DNA of 64,000 bases, taken from assembly GCF_021401345.1 (NCBI RefSeq), contig NZ_JACBGE010000004.1:124001-188000 (forward strand). The letters are read 5' to 3'. A program made the position numbers and the translations under genes. Source of the stretch: Hydrogenophaga sp. NFH-34 (GTDB lineage Bacteria; Pseudomonadota; Gammaproteobacteria; Burkholderiales; Burkholderiaceae_C). Below are positions 41,811 through 52,785 of the stretch, piece after piece (within the stretch, counting starts at the first letter, position 1; the number at the start of each line of letters is the position of its first letter). Below the pieces are notes generated by a model. The model saw only the letters and a list, made by a program, of their open reading frames with translations, ran no database searches and was not told where the DNA came from.

Positions 41811-44786
41811 CTATCGCTCCAAGCGAACTCGCAAGCGGCGTGCTCGTTCACGGAAGGCCTTTTCTCCCCCTTCCAGGATGTCGCAGACTACCTTGCGGAT
41901 CTCGGCATCTTCCAGACCTCCAGATGTGTACGTGAACGATGGAAGGCCGCCTCCTGTCGGCGGGCTCGCGCTCGCCACGATGATCTGATCCGCATCGGTG
42001 TTTATCACTAAGTTGGCGTTGTGAGTCACCATGATCACCTGGCGCTTGGATTTGGCTGCGATGAATAGCGACACCAGTTCGTCAAAGACAGACTTTGGGT
42101 CAAGATTCTCCTCGGGCTGATCAATGATTAGCGGCCGATCGTCGGCGTCGTCCAGTGCCAAGTAGAGGAGTAGCAGCACAATGCCGCGCGTGCCGGGCGA
42201 CAGCTTACGAATGTCGATGCCGTCATACAGAATTTCGTACCGAACCGAGATGTGGTCTGTACTGAAAAGCCAATGGGCGAAGTTTCTGGACCATTGCCGG
42301 AAAGCATCCTGTTCGGCTGGTGCGAACGGTGCGTGAGCCCTCAATGCCTTGTAGTGGGCGGCGATAAACCCACTCATCGCCACCTGCACCTCAGCAGCAG
42401 TACCCGTTTCCCAGGCCGACAGGAGCTCGGTGCGCGCAGTCTTCTCCAATGAGCCTCTACCGTAAAAGTCGCCAGCCTTACGGCAGTCAATCAGATCGCG
42501 CTCACCGATACTGGACCATCGAGCTACGTCGGCAATGCGCGACACCTTGAAGCTCAGTTTTTTCAGTGTCCCTTGCATAGTGGCAAGCCGTTGCATGAGC
42601 GGCGCATACAACTCCGTCAGGGCGTTTTGCTCTTTGACCACAGCATCGAAAAGACGGCGGTATGCAGCCTCGCGCTCCTGCTGCAAGACCTTGCGTCGTT
42701 CCGCCGCCCCCTTTGCATCCTCAAGTCGTGTCTTCAGAGCCTGAAGGGCTGCTTTCTCGGTAGAGATCTTCTTGGACAGCGTCGTGTACTGGTTTCGCAC
42801 CACTGTATCGGCGCTGATGCGCGTTTCAAGGCGGGCCATCTCCGCCTTGAGCACGGCCAACTGAATCGTCTTCAAGTCAGCGTCCACCTGTATCAGTGGG
42901 ACGACTGGGTCGCCTTCAGGCGGTGCAACGCCGTTGAGCTTCGCGATCTCCTTATCAGCCCAGGCTACATAGTTGATAAGCGCAATATCGACGTTCCCCT
43001 TGTAGACCAGCAAGAAGTCATCCCATTGCTTCTGGTCAAGGCCGCTGCTCGGATGACGCGCCATGGCCTGGCGCAGCATTTCAGGTGCTTTCGATGTCCG
43101 CGTGCTCTGAACCTCATCCTGCATGGCAATAAATGTCCTGCGCTGATTTGCAAGGGCATTGACCCGCGTGCTCAGGGCTTGCGCGGCTTCGGTGAGATCG
43201 GTGTGCCGCTGGACTTGCGCTTCCGCGCCCTTTACAACGAGCTTGGAGAGATCAAACGCATACCCGGCCAGCAGTTTTTCCTTTGCTGCTACCTGCGTCG
43301 CGAGGCTGCTGAGAATGGCTTCCTTCTCCAGCTCCTCAGCGATGCGGTCGGACGTCGCAGCGATCGCTTCGGCCTCTTGGCGACGTGCGTGATGAAAGCG
43401 CGATGTGCGCTGATCCCGCAACTCCTCGAAGCTGTAGGCGCCATCCTGCCCTTGTGCCGCATGAGCCTCGAAGATCACACGTTCAATTTCCCGCACGAGT
43501 CCTTCGGAAGCTCCCTTGGAGGAGCAGAGTTCTTCGACGAACTGTTGCGACAGATACCGGGCGCGAGGGAAGGAAAAAACGTCGTCAGCATCGCGGCCGT
43601 CGAGGTGACAGCCGGACTCCTCTCCACCGCCCCAGCCGAGCTTGACCGTGGCTTCTCCGATGAGCGGACGAGCACGAACCAGGAAGGAGGGGCTGATGTC
43701 GCCGTCGGCTGTCCACGCAGCCTCTGGTATGGCGTCGCAGCCCGCGGCGATCACGTCAGCTAGGGCAGTTTTTCCCGATCCTCTCGCACCGATGATGGCA
43801 ACCAACCCTGTATTGAGAGGTACAGAAGTGGTTGCTGCCCAGGAAGCGTTAAAAATTTGTACCTCCGAGATCACCTGAGATGGAGTTGCTCCGCTCGGCG
43901 GTTCGCGCCCCACATACGCGCGTCCATCCGGATCAATGCAAGCCTGTTTTAGGCTGTCGAATGTCAACGCTCCCTTTATCCAGCAAAACCGGTCATCTTC
44001 TGGCTGCCCGATGGACGCGAGGTCGTGAGCGTCACTGCCGTGCATGCATGGTTTGCAACCGCCATACCTGTCGTGTAGTTGATCCAGGGGCACGGCGCGA
44101 TTGCCCAGCCAGAACTCGCGTTGCGCTGGACTGCTGGCAAAAATGATGTGTGCGAACTTCTCAAGCTCCTGCCGGATCGTCTTGTCAGCAGCCTGGCGGA
44201 CGCCAGATGTACCGTCGCCTTCACCTCCGGCGATGGCGATCAAAATGTTGGCTTTGGCCCAAGCGCTGTCCTTGAACGCTGTGCGCAGTGAACCAAAGTT
44301 GACTTTGAACTGGGTTGCCCCTTCTTCCAAGGCCCGGTGATCATCCTTGATGGAGATGTCCGACTTTTTGCCCAGACGAATCAGGTCTGCCTTTGTGCAG
44401 TCAAAACGATCATCGAAGGCGCTGAAATGGAGCCTGGAAAGGAAGCGCTGGATCTCCTCGACGTGAGCTGGGTCGGTGGGGTTGACCAACAGGTGCAAGT
44501 TGACGAAGCCCTTCTTGGCTGCGATATCAAGGCGCAGCTCGATGTTGGGCATCAGGAACTTGACGTTGGGCAAGCGGCCGGCATGCTTCCGGCGAACGGC
44601 CTCTTCGTAGGTGTCCGTCGTGTAGTAGTCCGTCACCGCCAGGGCCTCGACCACCGGCGAGCAGCCTTCCAGCGCGGATAGATAGGCGTCCCAGGGATCG
44701 CCCCCTCCGAACTGGTTATTCAGTACTGTGCCGGGGCCGTGAATGTGCGGTTCCCAGCGATGCCACTCTGATCCTCGGGTGATCAT
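41811..44786 (-). CDS. TrlF-type PHP-domain SMC-like ATPase (candidate anti-phage protein)
   Basis: 991 residues. An N-terminal PHP phosphoesterase domain has HRWEPHIHG (His14, His16), ALAVTDYY and CMHGSDAHD near 245-255. A Walker A GARGSGKT sits near 333-340, long coiled-coil stretches fill about 455-790, then a signature LSPGTRG near 860, Walker B PLIIDQPEENLD near 887 and the H-loop VTHN. This is the TrlF family, similar to single-gene PHP-ATPase defence proteins such as Ppl. It probably cleaves nucleic acid upon ATPase-driven sensing. Bases are visibly richer in A/T and codons less biased than neighbours. No mobility gene accompanies it, and 41695-41810 and 44787-45016 hold no gene. Confidence 0.86.
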   Translation of the reverse strand: MITRGSEWHRWEPHIHGPGTVLNNQFGGGDPWDAYLSALEGCSPVVEALAVTDYYTTDTYEEAVRRKHAGRLPNVKFLMPNIELRLDIAAKKGFVNLHLLVNPTDPAHVEEIQRFLSRLHFSAFDDRFDCTKADLIRLGKKSDISIKDDHRALEEGATQFKVNFGSLRTAFKDSAWAKANILIAIAGGEGDGTSGVRQAADKTIRQELEKFAHIIFASSPAQREFWLGNRAVPLDQLHDRYGGCKPCMHGSDAHDLASIGQPEDDRFCWIKGALTFDSLKQACIDPDGRAYVGREPPSGATPSQVISEVQIFNASWAATTSVPLNTGLVAIIGARGSGKTALADVIAAGCDAIPEAAWTADGDISPSFLVRARPLIGEATVKLGWGGGEESGCHLDGRDADDVFSFPRARYLSQQFVEELCSSKGASEGLVREIERVIFEAHAAQGQDGAYSFEELRDQRTSRFHHARRQEAEAIAATSDRIAEELEKEAILSSLATQVAAKEKLLAGYAFDLSKLVVKGAEAQVQRHTDLTEAAQALSTRVNALANQRRTFIAMQDEVQSTRTSKAPEMLRQAMARHPSSGLDQKQWDDFLLVYKGNVDIALINYVAWADKEIAKLNGVAPPEGDPVVPLIQVDADLKTIQLAVLKAEMARLETRISADTVVRNQYTTLSKKISTEKAALQALKTRLEDAKGAAERRKVLQQEREAAYRRLFDAVVKEQNALTELYAPLMQRLATMQGTLKKLSFKVSRIADVARWSSIGERDLIDCRKAGDFYGRGSLEKTARTELLSAWETGTAAEVQVAMSGFIAAHYKALRAHAPFAPAEQDAFRQWSRNFAHWLFSTDHISVRYEILYDGIDIRKLSPGTRGIVLLLLYLALDDADDRPLIIDQPEENLDPKSVFDELVSLFIAAKSKRQVIMVTHNANLVINTDADQIIVASASPPTGGGLPSFTYTSGGLEDAEIRKVVCDILEGGEKAFRERARRLRVRLER

Positions 44787-45016
44787 CCTGCCCTCCCTGA
44801 GCTTTGATCGTACGGTTTGAGACTCGATTTTGGATGATTAACCGCCGATGAGGATCGTGGGCGTCAATTCCTGGCAGAAAACATACTGAACGGCGATTAG
44901 CCGCTAGCGCGCCATTTGCTGCTGTAGCCGGCTCTGATGGGGCCTCTTGCCAATGTCTCTGCCCAGCCTGCAACGACCTTGCACCGCGAGAAAGCCCTTG
45001 CGTCGTTTGCGACGCT

Positions 45017-45799
45017 CTACACCGTCGGCACCGTACCCCCGTCGATCAGGTGCTCCGAACCCGAGATGGCGCCCGCGCGCGGCGACACCAGGAAGGTGAT
45101 CAGATTGGCCACCTCTTCCGGCCTGGCCGGGCGTCCGAGCGGGATGCCACCGAGCGACTGCATGATGATCCGCTGGCCGCCCTCGTAGTCCGTTCCGGCC
45201 TGGCGGGCCAGCCGCTCTGCCAGCGCCACCGAGGCCTCCGTCTCGATCCAGCCGGGCGCGACGCTCAGCACGCGGACGCCCTTGGGGGTCACCTCTTTCG
45301 ACAACGCCTTGCTGTAGGTGGACAGGGCCGCCTTGGCCGCGGCGTAGGCGGTCGTCGATTCGGGCAGCGGCAGCAGGCGCTGGATCGAGCTGACGTGAAC
45401 AATGACGCCGGCACCCTGGGCCAGCATGGCGGGCAGCAGCGCGCGGTCGAGTCGCACGGCAGGCATCAGGTTCTGGTTCAGCTCGTTGAACCAGTGCGCA
45501 TCGTCCAGGGCCGCGAAGCCGCCGCCCGGCGCGCTGGAGCCACCCAGCACATTGACCAGGATGTCCGCGCCGCCCCATTGGCTGAGCACCGACTGCGCCA
45601 CGTTCGCCACCCCTTGTGCCGTGGTGAGATCGGCCGCGATGTAGGTCACGCCGTCGATGGCGTCCGCGGGCAGCGAACGCGCCGTGGTCATCACCTGCAC
45701 GCCCGCCGCATGCAGTGCGCGCACCACGGCGGCGCCCACACCCTTGGTGCCTCCCGAGACCAATGCGCGCTTTCCTTGAAGTTGAAGATCAAAGCTCAT
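45017..45799 (-). CDS. SDR family oxidoreductase
   Basis: 260 residues: GGTKGVG nucleotide-binding loop near 16-22, NVLGG in place of NNAG, catalytic Ser in [26 protein letters not shown] with Tyr and Lys of YAAAK, and the C-terminal [16 protein letters not shown]. Cytoplasmic NAD(P)-dependent dehydrogenase or reductase, substrate unknown. Its start overlaps the NTF2-like gene by 4 bases, so the two are coupled, and a LysR gene diverges upstream. Confidence 0.92.
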   Translation of the reverse strand: MSFDLQLQGKRALVSGGTKGVGAAVVRALHAAGVQVMTTARSLPADAIDGVTYIAADLTTAQGVANVAQSVLSQWGGADILVNVLGGSSAPGGGFAALDDAHWFNELNQNLMPAVRLDRALLPAMLAQGAGVIVHVSSIQRLLPLPESTTAYAAAKAALSTYSKALSKEVTPKGVRVLSVAPGWIETEASVALAERLARQAGTDYEGGQRIIMQSLGGIPLGRPARPEEVANLITFLVSPRAGAISGSEHLIDGGTVPTV

Positions 45800-46125
45800 G
45801 CCGTTATCTCCAGCGAGGCGATCAGGCCGCGCTCCAGGCGAAAGCGGTACCGCAGGTTCACCGGGCTGCCGGGGAAGTTGCCGGTCACCCGGCTGCGGAC
45901 GATGTGGTGCCCGCTGTCCTGCTCAAGCGCGAACGGCTCGGTCGTGTAGGCGAACCGGGCCGATGCGGCCGCCTTCCACGCCCGGATGGCGGCCTGGCCA
46001 GCGTGGGTCTGCCCTTCGTCTTTCACGGTGGCTTGCGCTGTGAAGCAGTGGGCCAGTGCGTCGGGATTCTGCCGGTCGGCCGCGAAGTAGGCGGCAATGG
46101 GTTCGGGAAGATGCAGATCGGTCAT
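45796..46125 (-). CDS. NTF2/SnoaL-like family protein
   Basis: 109 residues: [34 protein letters not shown] in outline, then [48 protein letters not shown] in outline, the cone-shaped NTF2-like fold seen in polyketide-cyclase-like and steroid-isomerase-like proteins. Commonly paired with SDR genes, as here (4-base overlap). Catalytic role unknown. Confidence 0.85.
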   Translation of the reverse strand: MTDLHLPEPIAAYFAADRQNPDALAHCFTAQATVKDEGQTHAGQAAIRAWKAAASARFAYTTEPFALEQDSGHHIVRSRVTGNFPGSPVNLRYRFRLERGLIASLEITA

Positions 46126-46224
46126 GGTGAAGGCTCCTGTGGGCTGAAGGCCTCAGGATGCGACCGCTGGAGAAATTAGTGAATCCTCTAGAATCTGAAG
46201 TCGTTATTTAGCAATGAATACACA

Positions 46225-47139
46225 ATGCGCGGCTCCGACTACGCCGAACTGAAAGCTTTTGCTGCGGTGGTCGAGCGCAGCAGCTTTGCGCGTGCCGCCG
46301 AGCATCTCGGTGTGTCGCCGTCCGCACTGAGCCAGACCATCCGCCAGCTCGAAGCGCGGCTGGGTGCGCGGCTGCTGAACCGCACCACCCGCAGCGTGGC
46401 ACCGACCGCCGCCGGCGAACAGCTGCACGCCCGCATCGCACCGCTGTTCAGGGCGATGGCCGATGCCATAGCCGAGGTCAGCGCGGCGGCGGGGCAGATG
46501 AGCGGAACGCTGCGCATCAACACCCTGGGCATGGCGGCCCGGCAGATCATTGCGCCCCGGCTGGGTCGCTTCCATCGTGCGTTCCCGGACGTGACGCTGG
46601 ACATCGTGGTCGACGACGGGCTGAGCGACATCGTCGCGGGCCGCTTCGACGCGGGCATCCGGGTGGGTGGGCGGCTGGAGAAAGACATGATCGCCGTGCG
46701 CCTCACGCCGGACGTGAAGATGGTGGCGGTGGCGTCGCCGGACTATCTGGCGCGGCGCGGTCTGCCGCAATCACCCGCCGACCTGCACCACCACGATTGC
46801 ATCAACTGGCGGCTGCAGACCGACGGCCGGGCCTACCAGTGGGCGTTCGAGAAAAGGGGGCGGCGGATCGAGGTGGCGGTGTCCGGGCCACTGGTCACCA
46901 ACCACTCGGACATTGGCGTCGCCGCGGCCTTGCAGGGCTTGGGCATTGCCTATGCATTTGACCGCGAGCGCGTCGATGAATACCTCGCCCAGGGGCAGCT
47001 CGTGCAGGTGCTCGCCGACTGGTCGATCACACGGCCAGGGTTGTTTGTCTACTACCCGAACCGGCACCACCAGCCGGCGATCCTGGGTGCATTCATCGAT
47101 TGCCTGCTGGACCGGAACCTGGCCAGGTCCGGTCCATAA
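46225..47139 (+). CDS. LysR family transcriptional regulator
   Basis: 304 residues: N-terminal ELKAFAAVVERSSFARAAEHLGVSPSALSQTIRQLEARLG in outline, LLNRTTRSVAPTAAG, and a binding domain with LRINTLGMAARQIIAPRL and GRFDAGIRVGGRLEKDMIAVRLTPD in outline. This subgroup usually controls the adjacent divergent SDR. The 99-base region between them is AT-rich (46126-46224) and probably holds both promoters. Confidence 0.92.
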   Translation: MRGSDYAELKAFAAVVERSSFARAAEHLGVSPSALSQTIRQLEARLGARLLNRTTRSVAPTAAGEQLHARIAPLFRAMADAIAEVSAAAGQMSGTLRINTLGMAARQIIAPRLGRFHRAFPDVTLDIVVDDGLSDIVAGRFDAGIRVGGRLEKDMIAVRLTPDVKMVAVASPDYLARRGLPQSPADLHHHDCINWRLQTDGRAYQWAFEKRGRRIEVAVSGPLVTNHSDIGVAAALQGLGIAYAFDRERVDEYLAQGQLVQVLADWSITRPGLFVYYPNRHHQPAILGAFIDCLLDRNLARSGP

Positions 47140-47208
47140 CCCCTTTGCACACCAGCCCCGGCTCGGCACTCAGGGTCGCGGCGCAGCGTACTGCGCGCAC
47201 TCGTCGGC

Positions 47209-47505
47209 TCAGTAAGCGCGGCGCTCGCCGCCAAAGCGGCTGCCACCGGAGCGCGCTTCCGGCGGGCGGGCAACGTTCACGGTGACGGCGCGGCCTTGCA
47301 CCTGCATGCCGTTCAGGCCGTCGATGGCGGCCTGCGCTTCGGCGTCGCTGCCCATTTCGACGAAGCCGAAGCCCTTGGAGCGGCCGGTGTCGCGGTCCAT
47401 GACGAGCTTGGCGGAACGCACGCTGCCGTATTCGGAGAAGTTGTGGGTCAGCGCGGTTTCGTCAACGGTGTAGGGCAGGTTGCCGACGTAGAGACGGTTG
47501 TTCAT
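47209..47505 (-). CDS. RNA-recognition-motif RNA-binding protein
   Basis: 98 residues, a single RRM: RNP2 LYVGNL at residues 5-10 and RNP1 KGFGFVEM near 44-51, followed by an Arg/Gly-rich tail (PPEARSGGSRFGGERR). Small bacterial cold-shock-type RRM protein that binds RNA in the cytoplasm. Codon use is highly biased, consistent with strong expression. Confidence 0.95.
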   Translation of the reverse strand: MNNRLYVGNLPYTVDETALTHNFSEYGSVRSAKLVMDRDTGRSKGFGFVEMGSDAEAQAAIDGLNGMQVQGRAVTVNVARPPEARSGGSRFGGERRAY

Positions 47506-47568
47506 GGTGTAGATCTTTCGAAGTGAATGGCCGGATCGGGCCAGGGTTTGGAAAAAGAAAAAAACGAA

Positions 47569-47802
47569 TCAGGCCACGCCGTGCTGCAGCGCAAGGGCTC
47601 GGCCCTCGCGGGCGGCGTAGCGCAAGGCAGCGTGGTGAGAGGCAAAACGCGGCACGAGGCGAAAGACGCGGTCGTGCGTGGCCATACCGCGCCCGCTGCG
47701 CAGCGAGATGCTGGCGCTGTAGTCACCGGCGTCGGTGAGGCGGCTCAGGGGTGAGACAAGGTACTTGCCCACGGGGAAAGGGGTTTCAGGTTTGAAGCTC
47801 AT
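47569..47802 (-). CDS. small conserved protein of unknown function
   Basis: 77 residues from ATG 47802 (MSFKPETPFPVGKYLVSPLSRLTDAG). Middle part SASISLRSGRGMATHDRVFRLV, Arg/Ala-rich end. No signal peptide or membrane segment. Upstream of the RRM gene by 63 bases in the same direction. I do not recognise a family, but the reading frame and codon bias look genuine. Confidence 0.6.
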   Translation of the reverse strand: MSFKPETPFPVGKYLVSPLSRLTDAGDYSASISLRSGRGMATHDRVFRLVPRFASHHAALRYAAREGRALALQHGVA

Positions 47803-47876
47803 GAAAATCTGCGCAACCTTCCTGGCGGGCGCGCAACAAAAAATGGCACCGGGAACGCCACGACGGCGACGGGTGC

Positions 47877-47895
47877 GCCTGTGGTCACCACAGGC
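47877..47895. repeat. 19-bp inverted repeat upstream of the small protein gene
   Basis: GCCTGTGGT-C-ACCACAGGC, perfect 9-bp arms around one base, about 75 bases before the small minus-strand gene. It may be an operator. Apart from this, 47803-48111 shows no gene or other element. Confidence 0.4.
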
Positions 47896-48111
47896 CAGGA
47901 AGGGGCCCGAACAGAAGGGGGCCGAGAGTGAAGCTTGCCGAGAGGGGAGTTTGATCACCAGCGGGGGCCGTGAGAGAAGGCCTGCTGGTTGGCTGGGCGG
48001 TGTTGAGGCAAACCGCGAACCGTGTCGAACAACGGAGGCTGCGATGGCGAGCAAGTCGCAGCGAACCCACGCAGTGTAACCGGCTTTGGGATGACGCGCT
48101 ACACTCTGCCC

Positions 48112-50205
<2,094 letters not shown>

Positions 50206-50208
50206 GCC

Positions 50209-51369
50209 ATGGCCGCGCGAATGAAGATCGGCATTGCCGGGGCGGGCGTGCTCGGGCGCCTGCTGGCCTGGCAGCTCGGCCGGGCCGGGCACGCAGTCAC
50301 CGTGTTCGATCCGGCCACCGGCCCGCAGGCCCCGACCACCGGGCAGATTGGCGCTGCCATGGCGCCGCATGCCGCCGGTTTCACCGCCGCCGGCATGCTC
50401 AGCCCGCTGGCCGAGCTGGACAACGCCGGGCCCGACATCGCGCGCCTGGGCTGGCGCTCGCTCGCGCTGTGGGCCGGGGTGGCGCACGCGCTGCACCAGC
50501 AGGGCTGCACCGACACCCTGTTCGCGCAGCACGGCAGCCTGATGCTCGCGCACGGCCCCGACCTGGGCGCCGCACGCCGGGTGCTCGCCCGGCTGGAGGC
50601 CGCGCCCGCGCTGGCCAGCGAACTGCCGGCACCGCAGCCCCTCGAACGCGCCGAACTGGCCGCGCTGGAGCCGGCCGTCACGCCCGGCCTGCACGCCTGG
50701 CTGCTGCCGCAGGAGGCCCAGGTCATGGGCCGCGACATGCTGCAAGCGCTGGCGCTGCACGCCCCGGGTGTGTGGTGGTGCTGGGACGAGCGGGTGGCAC
50801 AGGTGGAGCCCGGGCGCATCGTGCTGGCCGATGGTGAGCCCGCGCACGTCGATCTGGCCATCGACGTGCGGGGGGTGAACGTGGCCCCCTCCACGGAGCG
50901 CCCACAGCAACCCGGCGAAGCCGGTTCCGCGCGCGCCCTTGAAGAGGACATGGCCGTGCGTGGCGTGCGCGGCGAAGTGCTCTGGCTGCACGCACCGGGC
51001 GTGCGGCTGCAGCGCCCGGTGCGCCTGCTGCACCCGCGCCACCGCGTCTACATCGTGCCGCGCCCGGGCGACCTGTTCGTGGTCGGTGCCAGCGAGATCG
51101 AAAGCGAAGACCGTTCGCCCGTGAGCCTGCGCAGCGCGGTCGAACTCATGGCCGCGGCGCACAGCGTGCTGCCCGGCCTGGCCGAAGCCCGCATCGTGCA
51201 CATGGAAGCCAACCTGCGCCCGGCCCTGCCCGACAACGAACCGCGCATCGACCACACGCCCGGCCGGCTGCGCATCAACGGCCTGTTCCGCCATGGCTGG
51301 CTGCTGGCGCCGGCCCTGGTGGAAGACGCGCTGAAGCCACTGGGGCTCGCGCCCGTCCACCCATGCTGA
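50209..51369 (+). CDS. thiO: FAD-dependent glycine oxidase-like ThiO, with internal extra segment
   Basis: 386 residues. FAD-binding [27 protein letters not shown] in outline, [14 protein letters not shown] and the C-terminal [19 protein letters not shown] are DAO/ThiO features. Would oxidise glycine to the dehydroglycine needed by ThiG. About 20 residues (224-249: [19 protein letters not shown] and neighbours) interrupt DVRGV...AVRGVRGE and contain a CCGGC-gaa-GCCGG palindrome (50912-50924), so this segment looks like inserted repeat DNA in frame. Overlaps thiS by 7 bases. Confidence 0.85.
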   Translation: MAARMKIGIAGAGVLGRLLAWQLGRAGHAVTVFDPATGPQAPTTGQIGAAMAPHAAGFTAAGMLSPLAELDNAGPDIARLGWRSLALWAGVAHALHQQGCTDTLFAQHGSLMLAHGPDLGAARRVLARLEAAPALASELPAPQPLERAELAALEPAVTPGLHAWLLPQEAQVMGRDMLQALALHAPGVWWCWDERVAQVEPGRIVLADGEPAHVDLAIDVRGVNVAPSTERPQQPGEAGSARALEEDMAVRGVRGEVLWLHAPGVRLQRPVRLLHPRHRVYIVPRPGDLFVVGASEIESEDRSPVSLRSAVELMAAAHSVLPGLAEARIVHMEANLRPALPDNEPRIDHTPGRLRINGLFRHGWLLAPALVEDALKPLGLAPVHPC

Positions 51370-51560
51370 ACTTCAACGACCAGACCCTGCCCTGCCCCGA
51401 GGGGCTGACGCTGTCCCAGTTGCTGGCGTCCCAGGACGTGGATGCCGGTACAGTCGCCACCGCCGTCAACGGCGCCTTCGTGCCGCGCTCGCAGCGCGAC
51501 ACCACGCTGCTGCGGCCCGGCGACACGGTGCTGACCTTCCAGGCCATCGTCGGCGGCTGA
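51363..51560 (+). CDS. thiS: sulfur carrier protein ThiS
   Basis: 65 residues, [21 protein letters not shown] with a beta-grasp pattern, ending in VGG (the C-terminal Gly-Gly thiocarboxylated by ThiF/IscS). Starts inside the end of thiO. A sulfur donor to ThiG. Confidence 0.95.
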   Translation: MLNFNDQTLPCPEGLTLSQLLASQDVDAGTVATAVNGAFVPRSQRDTTLLRPGDTVLTFQAIVGG

Positions 51561-51586
51561 TTCCCAACCCTTTCCCAGGAGACCCC

Positions 51587-51967
51587 ATGTTCCGCACCCT
51601 GCTCAAGTCCAAAATCCACCGCGTCGCCGTGACGCAATGCGAGCTGCATTACGAAGGCTCCTGCGCCATCGACGAAGACCTTCTCGACGCCGCCAACATC
51701 GCCGAGAACGAGCAGGTCCACATCTGGAACATCAACAACGGCGAGCGCTTCATCACCTACGCCATCAAGGGCGAGCGGGGCAGCGGCATGATTTCCGTCA
51801 ACGGTTCGGCCGCACGCCGCGCCTCGGTGGGTGACCTGATCATCATCGCGGCCTTCGCCCAGGTGCACGAAGACCAGGTCGCCGCGCACAAGCCGCAGTT
51901 GGTGTTCGTCGACGCGCACAACCGCGCCAACGGCTCGCGGGACCACGTGCCCGTGCAGCCCGCCTGA
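51587..51967 (+). CDS. panD: aspartate 1-decarboxylase
   Basis: 126 residues, normal for PanD. The self-cleavage site Gly24-Ser25 lies in HYEGSCAID, giving a pyruvoyl group, with the flanking [13 protein letters not shown] and [30 protein letters not shown] in outline. Makes beta-alanine for pantothenate and CoA. Sits between thiS and thiG, with 26 and 38 base gaps and a GGAGACC site, so it would share TPP-riboswitch control unless it has its own promoter. Confidence 0.97.
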   Translation: MFRTLLKSKIHRVAVTQCELHYEGSCAIDEDLLDAANIAENEQVHIWNINNGERFITYAIKGERGSGMISVNGSAARRASVGDLIIIAAFAQVHEDQVAAHKPQLVFVDAHNRANGSRDHVPVQPA

Positions 51968-52005
51968 CCCCACATCCCCTCCCCTGCCCCCCATCCGACC
52001 CCGCC

Positions 52006-52785
52006 ATGTCCTCACTGACCGTCTACGGCACCACGCTCGACAGCCGCTTCCTGCTGGGCAGCGCGGGCTACCCGTCGCCCCGGGTGCTGCGCGATGCCAT
52101 CGCCGCGTCGAACACCCAGGTCGTCACCGTCGGCCTCAAGCGCACCCTGGCCGCCGCCGGCGACAACGGTTTCGTGCGCCAGATCGTGGACAGCGGCGTG
52201 CACCTGCTGCCCAACACCGCCGGCTGCCGCACCGCGCACGAAGCCATCACCCTGGCGCACATGGCGCGCGAGCTGTATGGCACGCGCTGGGTGAAGCTGG
52301 AAGTGGTGGGCGACGAACACACGCTGCAACCCGACCCCTGGGGCACGGTGGAGGCCGCCGCGCAACTGGTGAAGGACGGTTTTGCCGTGTTCCCCTACTG
52401 CACCGACGACCTGGTCACCTGCCAGCGCCTGCTCGACGCCGGCTGCCAAGTGCTGATGCCCTGGGGCGCGCCCATCGGCTCGGGCCAGGGCCTGATCAAC
52501 CCGTTCGCGCTGCGCACCCTGCGTGCGCGCCTGCCCGGCGTGCCGCTGGTGGTCGACGCCGGCATCGGTGCGCCCAGCCACGCGGCCCTGGCCATGGAAC
52601 TGGGCTTCGACGCCGTGCTGCTCAATTCCGCCGTCAGCCAGGCGGTGGACCCGGTGCGCATGGCGCGCGCCTTCGGCCTGGCCATCGAAGCCGGCCGCGC
52701 CGCCTTCGAAGCCGGCGTGATGGCCCCGCAGGACATGGCGGTCGCCTCCACGCCGGTGAGCGGCCACCCGTTCCTGATCCCATGA
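52006..52785 (+). CDS. thiG: thiazole synthase ThiG
   Basis: 259 residues. Features: [25 protein letters not shown] with the Schiff-base region, [28 protein letters not shown] and [29 protein letters not shown] in outline. Condenses DXP, dehydroglycine and ThiS thiocarboxylate into the thiazole. Stop overlaps thiDE by 4 bases. Confidence 0.96.
   Translation: MSSLTVYGTTLDSRFLLGSAGYPSPRVLRDAIAASNTQVVTVGLKRTLAAAGDNGFVRQIVDSGVHLLPNTAGCRTAHEAITLAHMARELYGTRWVKLEVVGDEHTLQPDPWGTVEAAAQLVKDGFAVFPYCTDDLVTCQRLLDAGCQVLMPWGAPIGSGQGLINPFALRTLRARLPGVPLVVDAGIGAPSHAALAMELGFDAVLLNSAVSQAVDPVRMARAFGLAIEAGRAAFEAGVMAPQDMAVASTPVSGHPFLIP

Noticed and set aside
44787..45016. Attachment site or direct repeats bordering the TrlF gene
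   Set aside because: No matching direct repeats were found in the two flanks (41695-41810 and 44787-45016) by eye, so the way the gene was inserted is unknown.
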